A DNA stretch of 64,000 nt from CAYFXE01 sp964347035 (GTDB taxonomy: Bacteria > Acidobacteriota > Aminicenantia > Aminicenantales > Aminicenantaceae), in assembly GCA_964347035.1 (NCBI GenBank), contig CAYFXE010000005.1, forward strand, positions 27,290 through 91,289, read 5' to 3'. Positions within the stretch are counted from its first letter, which is position 1, and the number at the start of each line of letters is the position of its first letter. Under the pieces are notes generated by a model, which saw only the letters and a program-made list of their open reading frames with translations, was not told the origin of the DNA and did no database searches. Shown piece by piece: positions 34,337-43,951 of the stretch. Both the position numbers and the translations under genes were made by a program.

Positions 34337-37300
34337 GAACGAGTTCGATTGTCTTGATCTCCGACTTTCCGAACTCCAGGATCAAAGCATTACCTTTCAC
34401 AGGAAGAGAGCGAAGACGATTTTCCATCAGATCCAGCTCAAAAATCTTCTTGGGCTGACGGAAGATGTCGATCGTGGCTTGTGTAGGTTGGCCTTCTGCC
34501 TCGTACAACCTCAGGATTAGACTCTGCCTATCTTCGGATTTCTTCGCTGTGGAGAGGATGATGTTGGAGGGGGATGCCTTGAGGAATGAATAAACAAGGG
34601 GCAGCTCTCCTGAACGGGAGTCCGTGAACAGGGCCAGCAGAGGAGTGTTGAACTCGTATCCTTTCTGGAATGTATCCCCATCTCTCCAGTCTCCCTTGTG
34701 GGGGTATAGCGCATAGGAGAGGCGGTGTGTTCCTCTGTCTGCCATCGGGTCAGGCCAAGTCGGCGAGCGAAGCAGGGTGAGCCGGAGGACGTTGTCTTTG
34801 ATGTCGTATCCATACTTGGATTCGTTGAGAAGGCTTATACCATAGGCTGAATCGGATAAATCAGCCCAGCGGATCGCCGGGACTTCGAAGCGAGCCTTCT
34901 CCCAATCTGTGTTGCGGGTGGTTGGCCTCTGGACATAGGCGAAGGGGATTTCATATGTGGCCTTGTCGTTGCGGATGTCAACCGGGAAAGCCACCTTTAA
35001 AAGCACATGCTCCTCCCACCAATCAGCCATCATCCTGATGTCAATCCGAGGGAGGTCTTCGTACAGGATAATTTCCTGAGTGAAAAATGAAGAGGGGAAA
35101 TCTTCGGTCGGTCCGCGGCGAGCTTTGGACAGTCCGAGAAAGCTCTTTTTAACTTCCAAAGAGGCCATAACAGGTCCCTTGTGACGGATTTTTATGCTTT
35201 CGGCCTTATCCAGCTTCCAGCTCCGCCCCGTGTAGCCGATGTTCCAGGCATCCCACTGATCAGGCAAATCCTCGAAAAGCTGAAGCTCGTTTGCGCAGGC
35301 ATCGGGTGAGAGGACTTCCCGTTTTTCAAGTTTATCAAAGATGGAGATGATATTCCCGGTCTCAGGGTGGAGGTGGACCGAAAAATAGCGATTTTCAAGA
35401 GAAGAGTTTTCTGCCTTTAACGACACCGCTTGAGCAGAGGCTTTTCCTTTTTTTACCTTAAAGACCTTATACCCGAGGGAAGGGATGTTTTTAGCCACAA
35501 ACCAAAGCATATCCCCTTCCTTATCGGATATGACTTGAGACGGAACCTCTTCTCCTCCGACGTCCCACACAGAGATTTTTCCTTTGATCGAGGCAGGAAG
35601 CTTCACCTTGACGACTCCGTGTCTTGGCCAGGAGAGGGAGTTGAAGACGAGAAGAGGTTGGCCTTCTTCTCCCTTGGTTGTGTCGATTTTTTGAGCCAGG
35701 TGGATAAGGTTTTCCCTCAAGATTTTCTTTAAATCTCGATGAGCATCCAGGTAGGACTCTCTGGCATCCCTGTAGACAGGCGTGATACTCGAACCTGGAA
35801 GGATGTCGTGGAACTGGTTCATCAACACCGTTTTCCAGGCGTTCTGGATGGGCTCTGATTTGTAGGATTTCCCGAAGAGATAAGCGAGGGAGGAGATTTT
35901 CTCCGTGTTGGCCAGGAGCACTTCGGATTTACGGTTGAGCTTTTTTGTTTCAGCCTGGGTCGTGTAGGTTCCCCGGTGGTATTCCAGGTAGAGCTCATCA
36001 TCCCACACAGGAATATCTGGTTCCTGCTTTATAATCTGGTTGAGGTATTGGCCTACTGTCGTGTGTTTGACCTTGGGAAACATGTTCTGGTCGTCGTATC
36101 CTTTGAGGCGGTCCAGCATCTCCCGGTTGGGCCCGCCCCCGTGGTTTCCGAGTCCGTAGAGGATAAGAGCCTCCCGCAGTCCGGTGTTCATTTCAAATCG
36201 CTTGAGTCCGTTGACCATCCGTTCTGCTCGAAGGCGCCCGACATAACCGGTCGGGGGAAAATAAGTCAAGACCCTCGAGCCGTCCACTCCCTTCCACCAG
36301 AAGAGAAAATAGGGAAAGACTGTGGTGTCATTCCAGCTGATCTTTTGGGTGATGAAGGAATCGATGCCGCTCTTCTTGAAGAATTGAGGCATGTTCCAGT
36401 TGTAGCCGAAAGAGTCAGGATTCCAGCCGATCTTGACATCCACTCCGAATTTCTTCTGGAAATAGCGCTTTCCGTACAGGATCTGACGGATGAAAGACTC
36501 GCCATCTATAAGGTTGCAGTCCGGCTCAGCCCACATGCCGCCCACGATTTCCCAGCGACCCTCTTTGACCTTCTTTTTGATGCGAGCGAAGACGTCCGGA
36601 TAATAATCCTCCACCCATTGATAGGCCTGGGCTTGACTCTGGAGATAGACTATGTCCGGATACTCTTCCATGTTGTCCAAGATCGTGGAGAAGGTCTCCT
36701 TGGCCACCTCCACAGTCTCCCGCCATCGCCACAGCCAGGCCAGGTCGATATGGGAATTTCCGGCGACATGGAGCGTATAGTTATCCAAAAATCGGGTGAA
36801 GGACTTCGCCTCTTTATAAAATTTGATTAGGGAGCTTCTAACCTTTAACAAATCTCCCTGGCGCAGAGCCTCTAAGTCAAATTCCATCAGAGCTTTTTCG
36901 AACTTTTTTTTGAGATTCTTAAACTCTTTTGAAGATGAATACTTCTGGTATAGTGCTGAAACGGGACGCTCAGTTCCTCTCCGGTCGATACTGACGGGAA
37001 GGATGTCAGCCAGCATGGCTCCGATTTTGAGATCCAGGAGGAACCGAGTCAGCGTCTTATAAGAATCTTGGGCCTCTTTGATTCGAAAATGAGCCTCGCG
37101 GAGCTGGAAAAAGGTTCCTGGCTCCGTACCCTTTTTCTTGATCAAGGGAAGCCTGCCCATATTTTTGATCCGGAGGGCTACGAATATCTTCTCTCCTGGT
37201 TGGGCCTCAGAGGAGAGGATGAAGTCTTTGTTTATCAGTCGGGATTGGTTTCCGAATTCCAGAGTGAACCTATCTTTGATCTCTCCGTTCAGGAAAAACT

Positions 37301-37646
37301 GTCCCTCGAAGACTCCAAGGCCCCTGAAAATGCAGGAGAGGGATATTTCACTGCCCTGAGTATGAACACCAGCAAAGTTTTCCGGAGTTTGGAATTGATG
37401 ACGAAGCCAGACAACTTTATCCTGGATAGTAGTGCCCAACCTGACAGACGGCCATTTCGAGTCATCTAGGTTCGGATTCTCACCGCCAGGTACATCTTCT
37501 TTAAGTATCTTCCAAGAGGAAAAAGAATCGTCGAGTAAAGTATCAAGCTCTTGGATGCGCTTTTCCAGGTCATTTTGACCTGGTACTTGTGTGATGAGCG
37601 AGAAGACGATGAGAGAAAGAAAAATGGCTTTGTTTAAGTATCTCAT
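34329..37646 (-). CDS. Secreted alpha-mannosidase, glycoside hydrolase family 38
   Basis: 1105 aa, with a signal peptide (MRYLNKAIFLSLIVFSLITQ). The GH38 catalytic domain begins at about 290: HVAGNSHIDLAWLWRW supplies zinc ligands, and the nucleophile Asp is in IGWNPDSFGYN (about 408). GGMWAEPDCNLIDGE and ALILYGLGNHGGGP are also typical. The C-terminal half holds the beta-sandwich domains (HLHPETGNIISIFDKLEK, RGTHRLSYALYPH). It removes alpha-mannose from glycans, probably in the periplasm. Length is normal for bacterial GH38. Confidence 0.94.
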   Translation of the reverse strand: MRYLNKAIFLSLIVFSLITQVPGQNDLEKRIQELDTLLDDSFSSWKILKEDVPGGENPNLDDSKWPSVRLGTTIQDKVVWLRHQFQTPENFAGVHTQGSEISLSCIFRGLGVFEGQFFLNGEIKDRFTLEFGNQSRLINKDFILSSEAQPGEKIFVALRIKNMGRLPLIKKKGTEPGTFFQLREAHFRIKEAQDSYKTLTRFLLDLKIGAMLADILPVSIDRRGTERPVSALYQKYSSSKEFKNLKKKFEKALMEFDLEALRQGDLLKVRSSLIKFYKEAKSFTRFLDNYTLHVAGNSHIDLAWLWRWRETVEVAKETFSTILDNMEEYPDIVYLQSQAQAYQWVEDYYPDVFARIKKKVKEGRWEIVGGMWAEPDCNLIDGESFIRQILYGKRYFQKKFGVDVKIGWNPDSFGYNWNMPQFFKKSGIDSFITQKISWNDTTVFPYFLFWWKGVDGSRVLTYFPPTGYVGRLRAERMVNGLKRFEMNTGLREALILYGLGNHGGGPNREMLDRLKGYDDQNMFPKVKHTTVGQYLNQIIKQEPDIPVWDDELYLEYHRGTYTTQAETKKLNRKSEVLLANTEKISSLAYLFGKSYKSEPIQNAWKTVLMNQFHDILPGSSITPVYRDARESYLDAHRDLKKILRENLIHLAQKIDTTKGEEGQPLLVFNSLSWPRHGVVKVKLPASIKGKISVWDVGGEEVPSQVISDKEGDMLWFVAKNIPSLGYKVFKVKKGKASAQAVSLKAENSSLENRYFSVHLHPETGNIISIFDKLEKREVLSPDACANELQLFEDLPDQWDAWNIGYTGRSWKLDKAESIKIRHKGPVMASLEVKKSFLGLSKARRGPTEDFPSSFFTQEIILYEDLPRIDIRMMADWWEEHVLLKVAFPVDIRNDKATYEIPFAYVQRPTTRNTDWEKARFEVPAIRWADLSDSAYGISLLNESKYGYDIKDNVLRLTLLRSPTWPDPMADRGTHRLSYALYPHKGDWRDGDTFQKGYEFNTPLLALFTDSRSGELPLVYSFLKASPSNIILSTAKKSEDRQSLILRLYEAEGQPTQATIDIFRQPKKIFELDLMENRLRSLPVKGNALILEFGKSEIKTIELVLE

Positions 37647-38178
37647 TTTTTCCCTCTTATCGAATATTATTTGATGAATGAGTGAGCATTTGAGTTAAGA
37701 AATCTTACCAATTCAAAAACAGGGCGTCAATAAATGTGTATAAAGATGTTCCCCATCTCTCAAACTAACGTTTTTAGTGAAATTGCCGCCTCCATCTCAA
37801 CTTGCCAAGCAGTAACTTATGAACAAACAATATGTCTAATTTTTAGACGCTCAGAAATCAAAATGGAATCGCAACTCAAAGAAAATAATATAAATAAGTA
37901 ACAATTCCAGAAATTCGGTAAATTTTTATACACTTTGTAAAAAAATTCTTACTTTACTGAATTCTTATAGTGCGAATACAGAAGTGGCTTTTAAATTTTC
38001 CTGTTTTTTCTCGGATATTTTTTTCCACAACAATATTCAGGTAATTTAATTTGAGATATCTATCTTTTTTATTTTCTGACAGTTAATTCATCTGCTTTTT
38101 CTGAATACACGATATCCCGGAATAGAAATATATTTTTTTCACTCAGGAGACTATCTTTTTAGGCCTACACGAGGGGCA
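37647..38178. other. Gene-free AT-rich region upstream of a sigma-54 promoter
   Basis: About 530 bases with no plausible ORF on either strand and no tRNA or obvious repeat. It ends in the sigma-54 promoter at 38179, so it may hold upstream activator sites; I could not recognise a palindromic pair. Confidence 0.5.
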
Positions 38179-38194
38179 TGGCATATTTTTTGCA
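38179..38194 (+). promoter_or_regulatory. Sigma-54 promoter
   Basis: TGGCAT-ATTTT-TTGCA keeps both invariant dinucleotides with correct spacing and differs from consensus only at the sixth base. The start point would be near 38205, and the SD-preceded ATG is at 38250. Confidence 0.8.
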
Positions 38195-38249
38195 TTATAA
38201 AAATAACCAATATCAAAAGTCATCTACGATTTTGAATGGAGGTGCAAGA

Positions 38250-38642
38250 ATGCCACAAGGACAAAAAGGATTAGAGATAGAAAAAAATGACCTTTTGATG
38301 CACGGCCTAAATCTCAACAGAATTCTCCAATACTTAAACGATATTGAGCTACAATCCCATCATAAAAGCCGTCCGAAAAAGAAATACAATAAGGATCTTA
38401 TGGATTTTTTCATCGAGAATGTATTCATGAACGATAATATAAATTTCAAGGAATTTATTGAAGAAATAGAGCGAGCCATAATCATTAAGGCTCTTGTTAA
38501 GTTTAACGGAAATCAGAGGGAAACAGCGAGATTTTTGGGAATTAAATACACAACACTGAATGAAAAGGTGAAAAGATACAATATCTATTTTCGTAAGGAA
38601 CCACTCATAAATTTTATCAGGACCAACATGCCTGAAAGCTAA
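38250..38642 (+). CDS. Fis-type HTH protein under sigma-54 control
   Basis: 130 aa from the ATG at 38250, which has GGAGG upstream; the longer frame from 38178 would start within the promoter and is rejected. Residues 70-115 match the Fis/NtrC C-terminal HTH: ALVKFNGNQRETARFLGIKYTTLNEKVKRY. There is no AAA+ or receiver domain, so it is a free-standing DNA-binding module or a truncated activator. The N-terminal 60 residues are unfamiliar. Stands alone between two long gaps. Confidence 0.75.
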   Translation: MPQGQKGLEIEKNDLLMHGLNLNRILQYLNDIELQSHHKSRPKKKYNKDLMDFFIENVFMNDNINFKEFIEEIERAIIIKALVKFNGNQRETARFLGIKYTTLNEKVKRYNIYFRKEPLINFIRTNMPES

Positions 38643-38896
38643 TCTTCTTGGGGACGAAGCTCTTCTATTAAGACAAACCCTCATTTGTTTCATCCATAGA
38701 GCATTCCATATTCAAGGATGGGGTCAGCCCTTGAATTAGGACAAAAAAACTCCAATTTTTTCCTTGCGCACAATGGCAGGCTCGTTAAGAGAGAAATCCT
38801 TCCACCCCATTTTCTTTATTCTGCAATCATTGACAATAAAAAAAGAGTTTCTTTACAATAGGCCAGGATTGAAATCTGATAACTTCCCCTAAAAAG

Positions 38897-40411
38897 ATGA
38901 TCATATCCGGCCACTTCATCGACACTGTTATCATCATCTTCTACATGGGAGGTATTCTGGTTTTCGGACTCCTTTTCCGGAAATACGTGACAACTACCGA
39001 AGACTACTTCTTGGCCGGGAAAATGCTGCCCTGGTGGGTCATCAGTTTTTCGATCATCGGCACCAACATCGGGGCTTACGACTACATGGGAGGAGCGGGT
39101 GGAGCTTTTCGCTTCGGGATCGCTCAGGCCAACTACGAGTGGCTGGGTGCCATTCCGGCCATGATTGTCTCGGCTTTCCTCATCGTACCCTATTTTTGGA
39201 GAAAGGGTGTTTACACAGTGCCAGAGTTCTTGGGGAAGCGCTACAACGAAGCTGTCAGGACGATCGAATCCATCATCTACGGGGTCTTCTTCGTTATGCT
39301 CCTCGGGATCTTTTTCTGGGCGAGCGGATTGATGCTCCATACCTACCTTGGCTGGCCCCTGAGGTTGAGTATTCTCATTACGGCTATCATCGTCGGTATC
39401 TACACGATCACAGGGGGCTTGGCTGCCGTCGTTCTGACAGATGTTGTTCAGTTGGGTGTTATGTTCGTGGGGGGAATTTCCATGGCTGTGATCGGTTTTT
39501 GGAGGGCAGGAGGGATTCAGGTATTTTTTGAGAAATTGACCGCTTCCCATCCCCAGCATCTCCGGCTCTTTCTTCCCCTGGATAATCCTGAATATCCTTG
39601 GTTAGGAATGATTTTTGGTCTCGGTTTAGTTCTCTCTCCAGCCTGGTGGTGTGCCAACCAGTCCATCATCCAGAGAACTCTGGGAGCTCGCTCGGAATGG
39701 GATGCCAAAGCGGGGATGCTTTTTGCTGCCTTTCCCAAGACCATGATTCCTCTTCTGGTTGTCCTGCCCGGTTTTTTTGCCTTGGTGTTTGCCTCGCCAG
39801 CTGAGATTGCCAATCCTGACCAGGCCCTTCCTTGGGTGATAAAAAATCTTCTCCCTCCGGGATTAGCCGGCCTTGTGTTCGTGGCTTTCGTGGCCGCTCT
39901 CCATTCCAGCGTCGACTCCACCCTCAATTCTGCCTCCACTCTGTGGACACGGGATATTTATCAGCGCTTTATCCGCAGGGAAGCCTCAGACAAGCATTAC
40001 CTTTTTGTCGGCCGTATACTGACAGGAGTTTTTGTCGTATTCGGCGTTCTGTTTGCCCCGGTCACGGATAAATTTCCAGGAATCTACGTAGCCATGCAGA
40101 ATTATCTTTCCCTGTTCCAAGGGCCGACTCTGGCTACCTTGCTTTTGGGAATATTGTGGTGGAGATCCACGAGATGGGGGGGATTTTTCGGGTTGACAGG
40201 CGGAGTTGCAGCAGCAGGATTGATGTTTGCCTTTAAGATAAACTTTCTGTATGTGGCTTGGTGGTCGTTCGTGGTTTCTGGCTTCATCAATATTATTGTC
40301 AGTCTGGGCACTTCTCCCGAAAAACCTGAGAAATTAAGAGGACTCGTCTATCGTTACTTGGAAAAGGATGATGAGGCCCAAAATGTTCTGAGAAGGAAGG
40401 CAGAGGGATGA
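38897..40411 (+). CDS. Sodium:solute symporter (SSS family)
   Basis: 504 aa with about 13 membrane segments. TTEDYFLAGKMLPWWVISFS, IGTNIGAYDYMGGAGGA and YTVPEFLGKRYNEAVR are the SSS signatures; the sodium site region AFVAALHSSVDSTLNSAST is intact. Substrates of the family include sugars, inositol and amino acids; none can be assigned here. The next gene overlaps by 4 bases (ATGA), starting a small set of membrane proteins. The start is not supported by a strong ribosome site. Confidence 0.92.
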   Translation: MIISGHFIDTVIIIFYMGGILVFGLLFRKYVTTTEDYFLAGKMLPWWVISFSIIGTNIGAYDYMGGAGGAFRFGIAQANYEWLGAIPAMIVSAFLIVPYFWRKGVYTVPEFLGKRYNEAVRTIESIIYGVFFVMLLGIFFWASGLMLHTYLGWPLRLSILITAIIVGIYTITGGLAAVVLTDVVQLGVMFVGGISMAVIGFWRAGGIQVFFEKLTASHPQHLRLFLPLDNPEYPWLGMIFGLGLVLSPAWWCANQSIIQRTLGARSEWDAKAGMLFAAFPKTMIPLLVVLPGFFALVFASPAEIANPDQALPWVIKNLLPPGLAGLVFVAFVAALHSSVDSTLNSASTLWTRDIYQRFIRREASDKHYLFVGRILTGVFVVFGVLFAPVTDKFPGIYVAMQNYLSLFQGPTLATLLLGILWWRSTRWGGFFGLTGGVAAAGLMFAFKINFLYVAWWSFVVSGFINIIVSLGTSPEKPEKLRGLVYRYLEKDDEAQNVLRRKAEG

Positions 40412-40608
40412 GTTTTTTGAGTCGCATCCCTCTACTCTATGCTAAGATTCTGGTTGGAGGTCTTTACCTGCTCCTTCTGTTCTGGGTTCTTCGTCGGCCG
40501 AAGGAATATATACTCCGAGAAGCCCCGACCAAGAAGAACTGGCGTGATTTACGAATCTGGGCTGTTGTCCTGATCCTCTTCCAGATTGCCCTGTATATTA
40601 TTTTTTGA
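40408..40608 (+). CDS. Small membrane protein coupled to the symporter
   Basis: 66 aa with two membrane segments (about 12-26 and 49-66) separated by a basic loop (RRPKEYILREAPTKKNWRD). The start overlaps the symporter stop. Probably an accessory subunit, as small partner proteins occur with some SSS transporters. Confidence 0.75.
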   Translation: MSFLSRIPLLYAKILVGGLYLLLLFWVLRRPKEYILREAPTKKNWRDLRIWAVVLILFQIALYIIF

Positions 40609-40614
40609 AGATAG

Positions 40615-40800
40615 ATGAAGAAGATCTATTCTCCTTTAAAAATCGTCGGAATGTTCTGGCTGATCATGGGCGGCTTTATCCTTCTGGCATCGATCTTCCC
40701 TCCGACAATGATGGGGAAGGTCGTCAACCTCGTGGCCGGGGGGCTATTAGTCCTGATGGGGGGGGTCTTCATCTTTCTCAACCAGAAATTTAAGGGATGA
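40615..40800 (+). CDS. Small two-helix membrane protein
   Basis: 61 aa, two hydrophobic stretches (IVGMFWLIMGGFILLASIF and VVNLVAGGLLVLMGGVFIF). It lies 6 bases after the preceding small protein and overlaps the next start by 4 bases (ATGA), so it belongs to the symporter operon. No family recognised. Confidence 0.75.
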   Translation: MKKIYSPLKIVGMFWLIMGGFILLASIFPPTMMGKVVNLVAGGLLVLMGGVFIFLNQKFKG

Positions 40801-41363
40801 AGCTCATCAATCCTTTGACGAACGAGAGCGAGATAAGGGATTCGTTCAGAAAATCTCTGTTAAACAGGAAAAAAGAAATCATCAAAATCCAGGAGAACTA
40901 TCTTCCCTGCTATCTTTTTAAGCTCGAGTTTAGGAGCGCGAAAAAAACAAAAAGCCTGTATGTGATCTGCGATGCTGTGCGAGGCAAAGTCAGGCGGGTG
41001 AGCTGGCCTCAAGCTCTTCACTCCAGCTCGAGGGATTTTCCAGACTATGCACTTGATCAAGACAGAGCGTTAACAAGATTGAAGGAAGAACTCAAATGGG
41101 GGGCTATGACGTCTCGCCTCAAGATTAAGAAAAAATACCACTTGGATGAAGTGAGTGAACTCGGGAAGATTGGCTATCCCTTCTGGATCGTTTATTTTAA
41201 AAGAAGAGGACGGTATAACTTCGTCGTGTACGATGCCCTTTCTGGTAAAAGAGAAGACTTCTTCAGCAAGGACATTTTTCTGGAGCTCTTTGGGTTGACT
41301 AACGATTCTTTTTCCAAAGCCAGTACAAATACGCAGCCGGACATTGATATATGGCGAAAATGA
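40797..41363 (+). CDS. Hypothetical protein of the symporter operon
   Basis: 188 aa, soluble, basic, no signal peptide. Two similar halves each contain a strand-rich segment: SLYVICDAVRGKVRRVSW (about 58-75) and RYNFVVYDALSGKREDFF (about 141-158), suggesting a duplicated PepSY-like or similar fold. I do not recognise the family. The start overlaps the preceding gene by 4 bases. Confidence 0.65.
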   Translation: MKLINPLTNESEIRDSFRKSLLNRKKEIIKIQENYLPCYLFKLEFRSAKKTKSLYVICDAVRGKVRRVSWPQALHSSSRDFPDYALDQDRALTRLKEELKWGAMTSRLKIKKKYHLDEVSELGKIGYPFWIVYFKRRGRYNFVVYDALSGKREDFFSKDIFLELFGLTNDSFSKASTNTQPDIDIWRK

Positions 41364-41487
41364 CGGGGGAGAGGATAAGCCAGTAAATATTGAAGTCGAG
41401 GACGAAGAGGAAGATAAAAGCTGCTATACCCCCTATGCAGGCGATAATCGAAGCCACAAGCAGAAGATGGGAATAGACCTTTTTCAC
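41299..41487 (-). CDS. Small membrane protein, convergent overlap
   Basis: 62 aa, GTG start preceded by AAAGAAGA. Two membrane helices (HLLLVASIIACIGGIAAFIF and IYWLILSPVIFAIYQCPAAY) and a basic end (WLWKKNR) look like a genuine membrane protein. It overlaps the 3' end of the facing gene by 65 bases. It could be an accidental hydrophobic frame, but the residue pattern favours a gene. Confidence 0.5.
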   Translation of the reverse strand: MKKVYSHLLLVASIIACIGGIAAFIFLFVLDFNIYWLILSPVIFAIYQCPAAYLYWLWKKNR

Positions 41488-41593
41488 TCTTCTTTTTTAC
41501 TAGGAGTGGGCCGGAATTTCAAGCAAAAAACGGGGATTAAAAAGGAAAAAAAAGACTTATCTGAGGAGTAACTGAGTTACTATGTTGCTGATT

Positions 41594-42982
41594 TTATCCG
41601 AGTTTGAAGCCTTTCTTTTTGAAAAGTCTCAAACAGGCTTCGACGACATCAGGATCGTATAATTTTCCCTTATTATCCGAGATTTCATCCAGCGCCATCT
41701 CGATCGGCTGAGCTGGATGATAAGGCCTGTGAGTGGCCATCGCCTCGACCACATCAGCCACGGCCAAGATTCTCGCTTCTAGGAGAATTTTCTTTCCGCG
41801 AAGACCTAGAGGATAACCGCTTCCGTTCATTCTTTCATGATGCTGGTGGACGATTTGGGCAATGGGCCACGGAAATTCAATGGTTTTCAAGATCTCGTAA
41901 CCTACCTGAGGATGAGTTTTTATCACATTGTACTCCACTTCTGAAATGGGTCCTGGTTTGCTGAGGATCTCTGCTGGAACACTGATTTTGCCGATATCAT
42001 GAAGATCTCCCGCCATACGGAGCCCCTCGATCTTATGCTCTGGAAGAGTCATTTCTTCGGCGATAGCACAGGCCAGTCTTGTGACCCGTCTCTGATGACC
42101 GGCTGTATAGGGATCTCTCGTTTCGATCGTGAACGCCATAGCCTGAACCGTGGCCTCCAGGGCTTCTTGTAATTTTTTCCTCCTGAGTTTCAGTTCTTTC
42201 TCTGTTTTTATCCTGTTGCTGATATCGGTGAAGGTTAAAACGACTCCAGTAGCTCCTTGTCTGTTATTCGAGATAGAAAGCAACCTGTAGTCGATGGGCG
42301 TCTTCTTTCTGGTCTTGGAGATGAGATAGACATTGTTGGGTGGGGTAGGAGTTTTTCCTTCCATGACTTTTCTTAGGGGTATTTTGAGCGCTTTGCTTGA
42401 TTTTTCGTTTTTAATTCTGAAAACACTGCTTAGGGGCTTATGGATTATGTTCCTTTGCTTCCAACCGGTAAGCTTCTCGGCGAGGGGATTCATGAACGTG
42501 ATTTGGCCCTTTTCGTTGGTCACGATCACCGCATCCCCGATGCTTTTCAACACTGTGGTGAGCCATTGTTCTCTTTCTCTGTGTTGCACCTCCATCTTGT
42601 ATTTGTACAATGCTATTTCAATGCTTGTTTGGAGTTCTCTTTCCTCGAAAGGCTTGACGATATAACCAAAGGGCTCCGTTTTTTTGGCCCGTTCCATCGT
42701 CTTCTCGTCGACATAAGCTGTGATGTAAACCACCGGGATATCAAAATCTTTAAATATCCGGTAGGCAGCTTCGATTCCGTCGATTTCTCCCTCGAGCATG
42801 ACATCCATCNNNNNNNNNNCCATCAAGACGAGGTCGGGCTTGAGCTTGCGTGTCTGTTCGATCGCGTCGCGGCCCGTGACCAGGACTCGAGGGACATCAT
42901 ACCCCAATAGGAGCAGCATATTCTTGATGTCCCGGGCGACGATACTTTCGTCCTCGACGAGCAAGATTTTTGTCTTTTCCAT
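41594..42982 (-). CDS. Response regulator with PAS and HD-GYP domains
   Basis: About 457 aa once the artificial gap is removed. Receiver at 1-125 (LLVEDESIV, phospho-Asp in LMDVML, Lys in IVKPFEE). PAS domain at about 135-255 (GDAVIVTNEKGQITFMNPLA). HD-GYP at about 285-455: HDIGKISVPAEILSKPG, HPQVGYEIL and HHERMNGSGYPLGLRG are all intact, so cyclic-di-GMP phosphodiesterase activity is likely. The frame runs in frame through a 10-N gap at 42810-42819. The conserved LVLMDVML is visible on both flanks, so the gene is really intact. Confidence 0.9.
   Translation of the reverse strand: MEKTKILLVEDESIVARDIKNMLLLLGYDVPRVLVTGRDAIEQTRKLKPDLVLMXXXXMDVMLEGEIDGIEAAYRIFKDFDIPVVYITAYVDEKTMERAKKTEPFGYIVKPFEERELQTSIEIALYKYKMEVQHREREQWLTTVLKSIGDAVIVTNEKGQITFMNPLAEKLTGWKQRNIIHKPLSSVFRIKNEKSSKALKIPLRKVMEGKTPTPPNNVYLISKTRKKTPIDYRLLSISNNRQGATGVVLTFTDISNRIKTEKELKLRRKKLQEALEATVQAMAFTIETRDPYTAGHQRRVTRLACAIAEEMTLPEHKIEGLRMAGDLHDIGKISVPAEILSKPGPISEVEYNVIKTHPQVGYEILKTIEFPWPIAQIVHQHHERMNGSGYPLGLRGKKILLEARILAVADVVEAMATHRPYHPAQPIEMALDEISDNKGKLYDPDVVEACLRLFKKKGFKLG
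42810..42819. other. Assembly gap (10 N) in an intact gene
   Basis: The flanks share the 5-base word GATGG read on the minus strand. Collapsing the gap plus one copy (15 bases) restores LVLMDVML in frame, the normal receiver sequence. Confidence 0.8.
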
Positions 42983-43276
42983 TTTACCTTGTTTATCTTT
43001 TCAATTTTCGCCTGGCCGCTCGGATGAATTCATTCATCCATATCGTGATGAGGATTATGCGTTTTGACTGGATGTATTCATCGATTTTATATTGGAGTCG
43101 AATATTCTTAGAAGATAGAACAAAGCGAGCCTCACGTATCACCTCGCGTTAAATTCGGGTAAAATGATAAAGCTTATAGGGAGATGACAATCACCCCTAA
43201 AGAGGAATTCAGGGATGATTTTTTCGATGGATTTTCTAGTCCAGGAGGATGATAAATGAGGAGATAGAGAGCTTTA

Positions 43277-43801
43277 TTAATTCTTATAAAACTTCACGAC
43301 ACACTGTTTTTTTAATCCGACTCCCCCGCCAGCCTCTTTAATTTCGGCAATCCAGACGATTGTGTAGACGCCTGGCTCCCATTCTTCAGGAACAATCTCC
43401 GCAACAAAAAAAGAACACTCATTCTTTTTCCACTCGAAAAATTCTTCGCTTGATAAGATGATAGTTTCTGGACCAATAAAAGCGATATGAAATCTCACGT
43501 TGGTTTTAAGCAGGGCAAATACTTCAGTATATAAATATATCGAGCTAACTTCTGAGAGGTCGATGCAGTTACTGAACGTTTCTTCACCATTTCCGCCGGA
43601 AGCAAAGCAACTCAATAGATATATTCTTGGCCTCTCAACTTTTTTAGCTTGAAGAAAAGCGGATGGCTCTGGTGGTTCCTCATCGATTATTTTTCCATAT
43701 TTGTAGTGAAATTGGATGGTTTTGTTTAGATTTTCCTGAGCTGTCGTGAATCCTGTAAGCAGAAGACAGACGGTGAAAATGATGAAAAATTTGTTTTTCA
43801 T
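43277..43801 (-). CDS. Secreted protein of unknown function (paralogue A)
   Basis: 174 aa with signal peptide MKNKFFIIFTVCLLLTGFTTAQ. The mature part has a beta-rich look: YLLSCFASGGNG, SSIYLYTEVFALLKTNVRFH, then EPGVYTIVWIAEIKEAGG and a final CVVKFYKN. The facing gene at 43952 encodes a related protein. No family is recognised; a small immunoglobulin-like periplasmic or surface domain is possible. Confidence 0.72.
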   Translation of the reverse strand: MKNKFFIIFTVCLLLTGFTTAQENLNKTIQFHYKYGKIIDEEPPEPSAFLQAKKVERPRIYLLSCFASGGNGEETFSNCIDLSEVSSIYLYTEVFALLKTNVRFHIAFIGPETIILSSEEFFEWKKNECSFFVAEIVPEEWEPGVYTIVWIAEIKEAGGGVGLKKQCVVKFYKN

Positions 43802-43902
43802 CGGAACCTCCTTTTAAATCTATTTTTATATGTACAAAAACAATATCAAAAGTTTATAAGAGAATAAATGGTTTTTTAACCTGAAATCTCTGTAATTTTC
43901 TG

Positions 43903-43931
43903 TTGACAATGAATCCCAATCTTGATAAGAC
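43903..43931 (+). promoter_or_regulatory. Weak promoter candidate for the secreted paralogue
   Basis: TTGACA (43903-43908) and TAAGAC after 17 bases. The -35 element is exact but the -10 is poor. Confidence 0.3.
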
Positions 43932-43951
43932 CGAAAAAATGGAGGTATAAG

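Noticed and set aside
35976..36830. Long plus-strand frame opposite the mannosidase (284 aa)
   Set aside because: It is the complement of a strongly conserved GH38 gene and has no recognisable domain.
38897..39559. Long minus-strand frame opposite the symporter (247 aa)
   Set aside because: Its composition (many His, Asp, Asn, Pro) is that of an antisense shadow of a membrane-protein gene, with no signature of its own.
41344..41571. Plus-strand 75-aa frame
   Set aside because: Acidic and low-complexity, complement of the hydrophobic minus-strand frame at 41299; no start signal.
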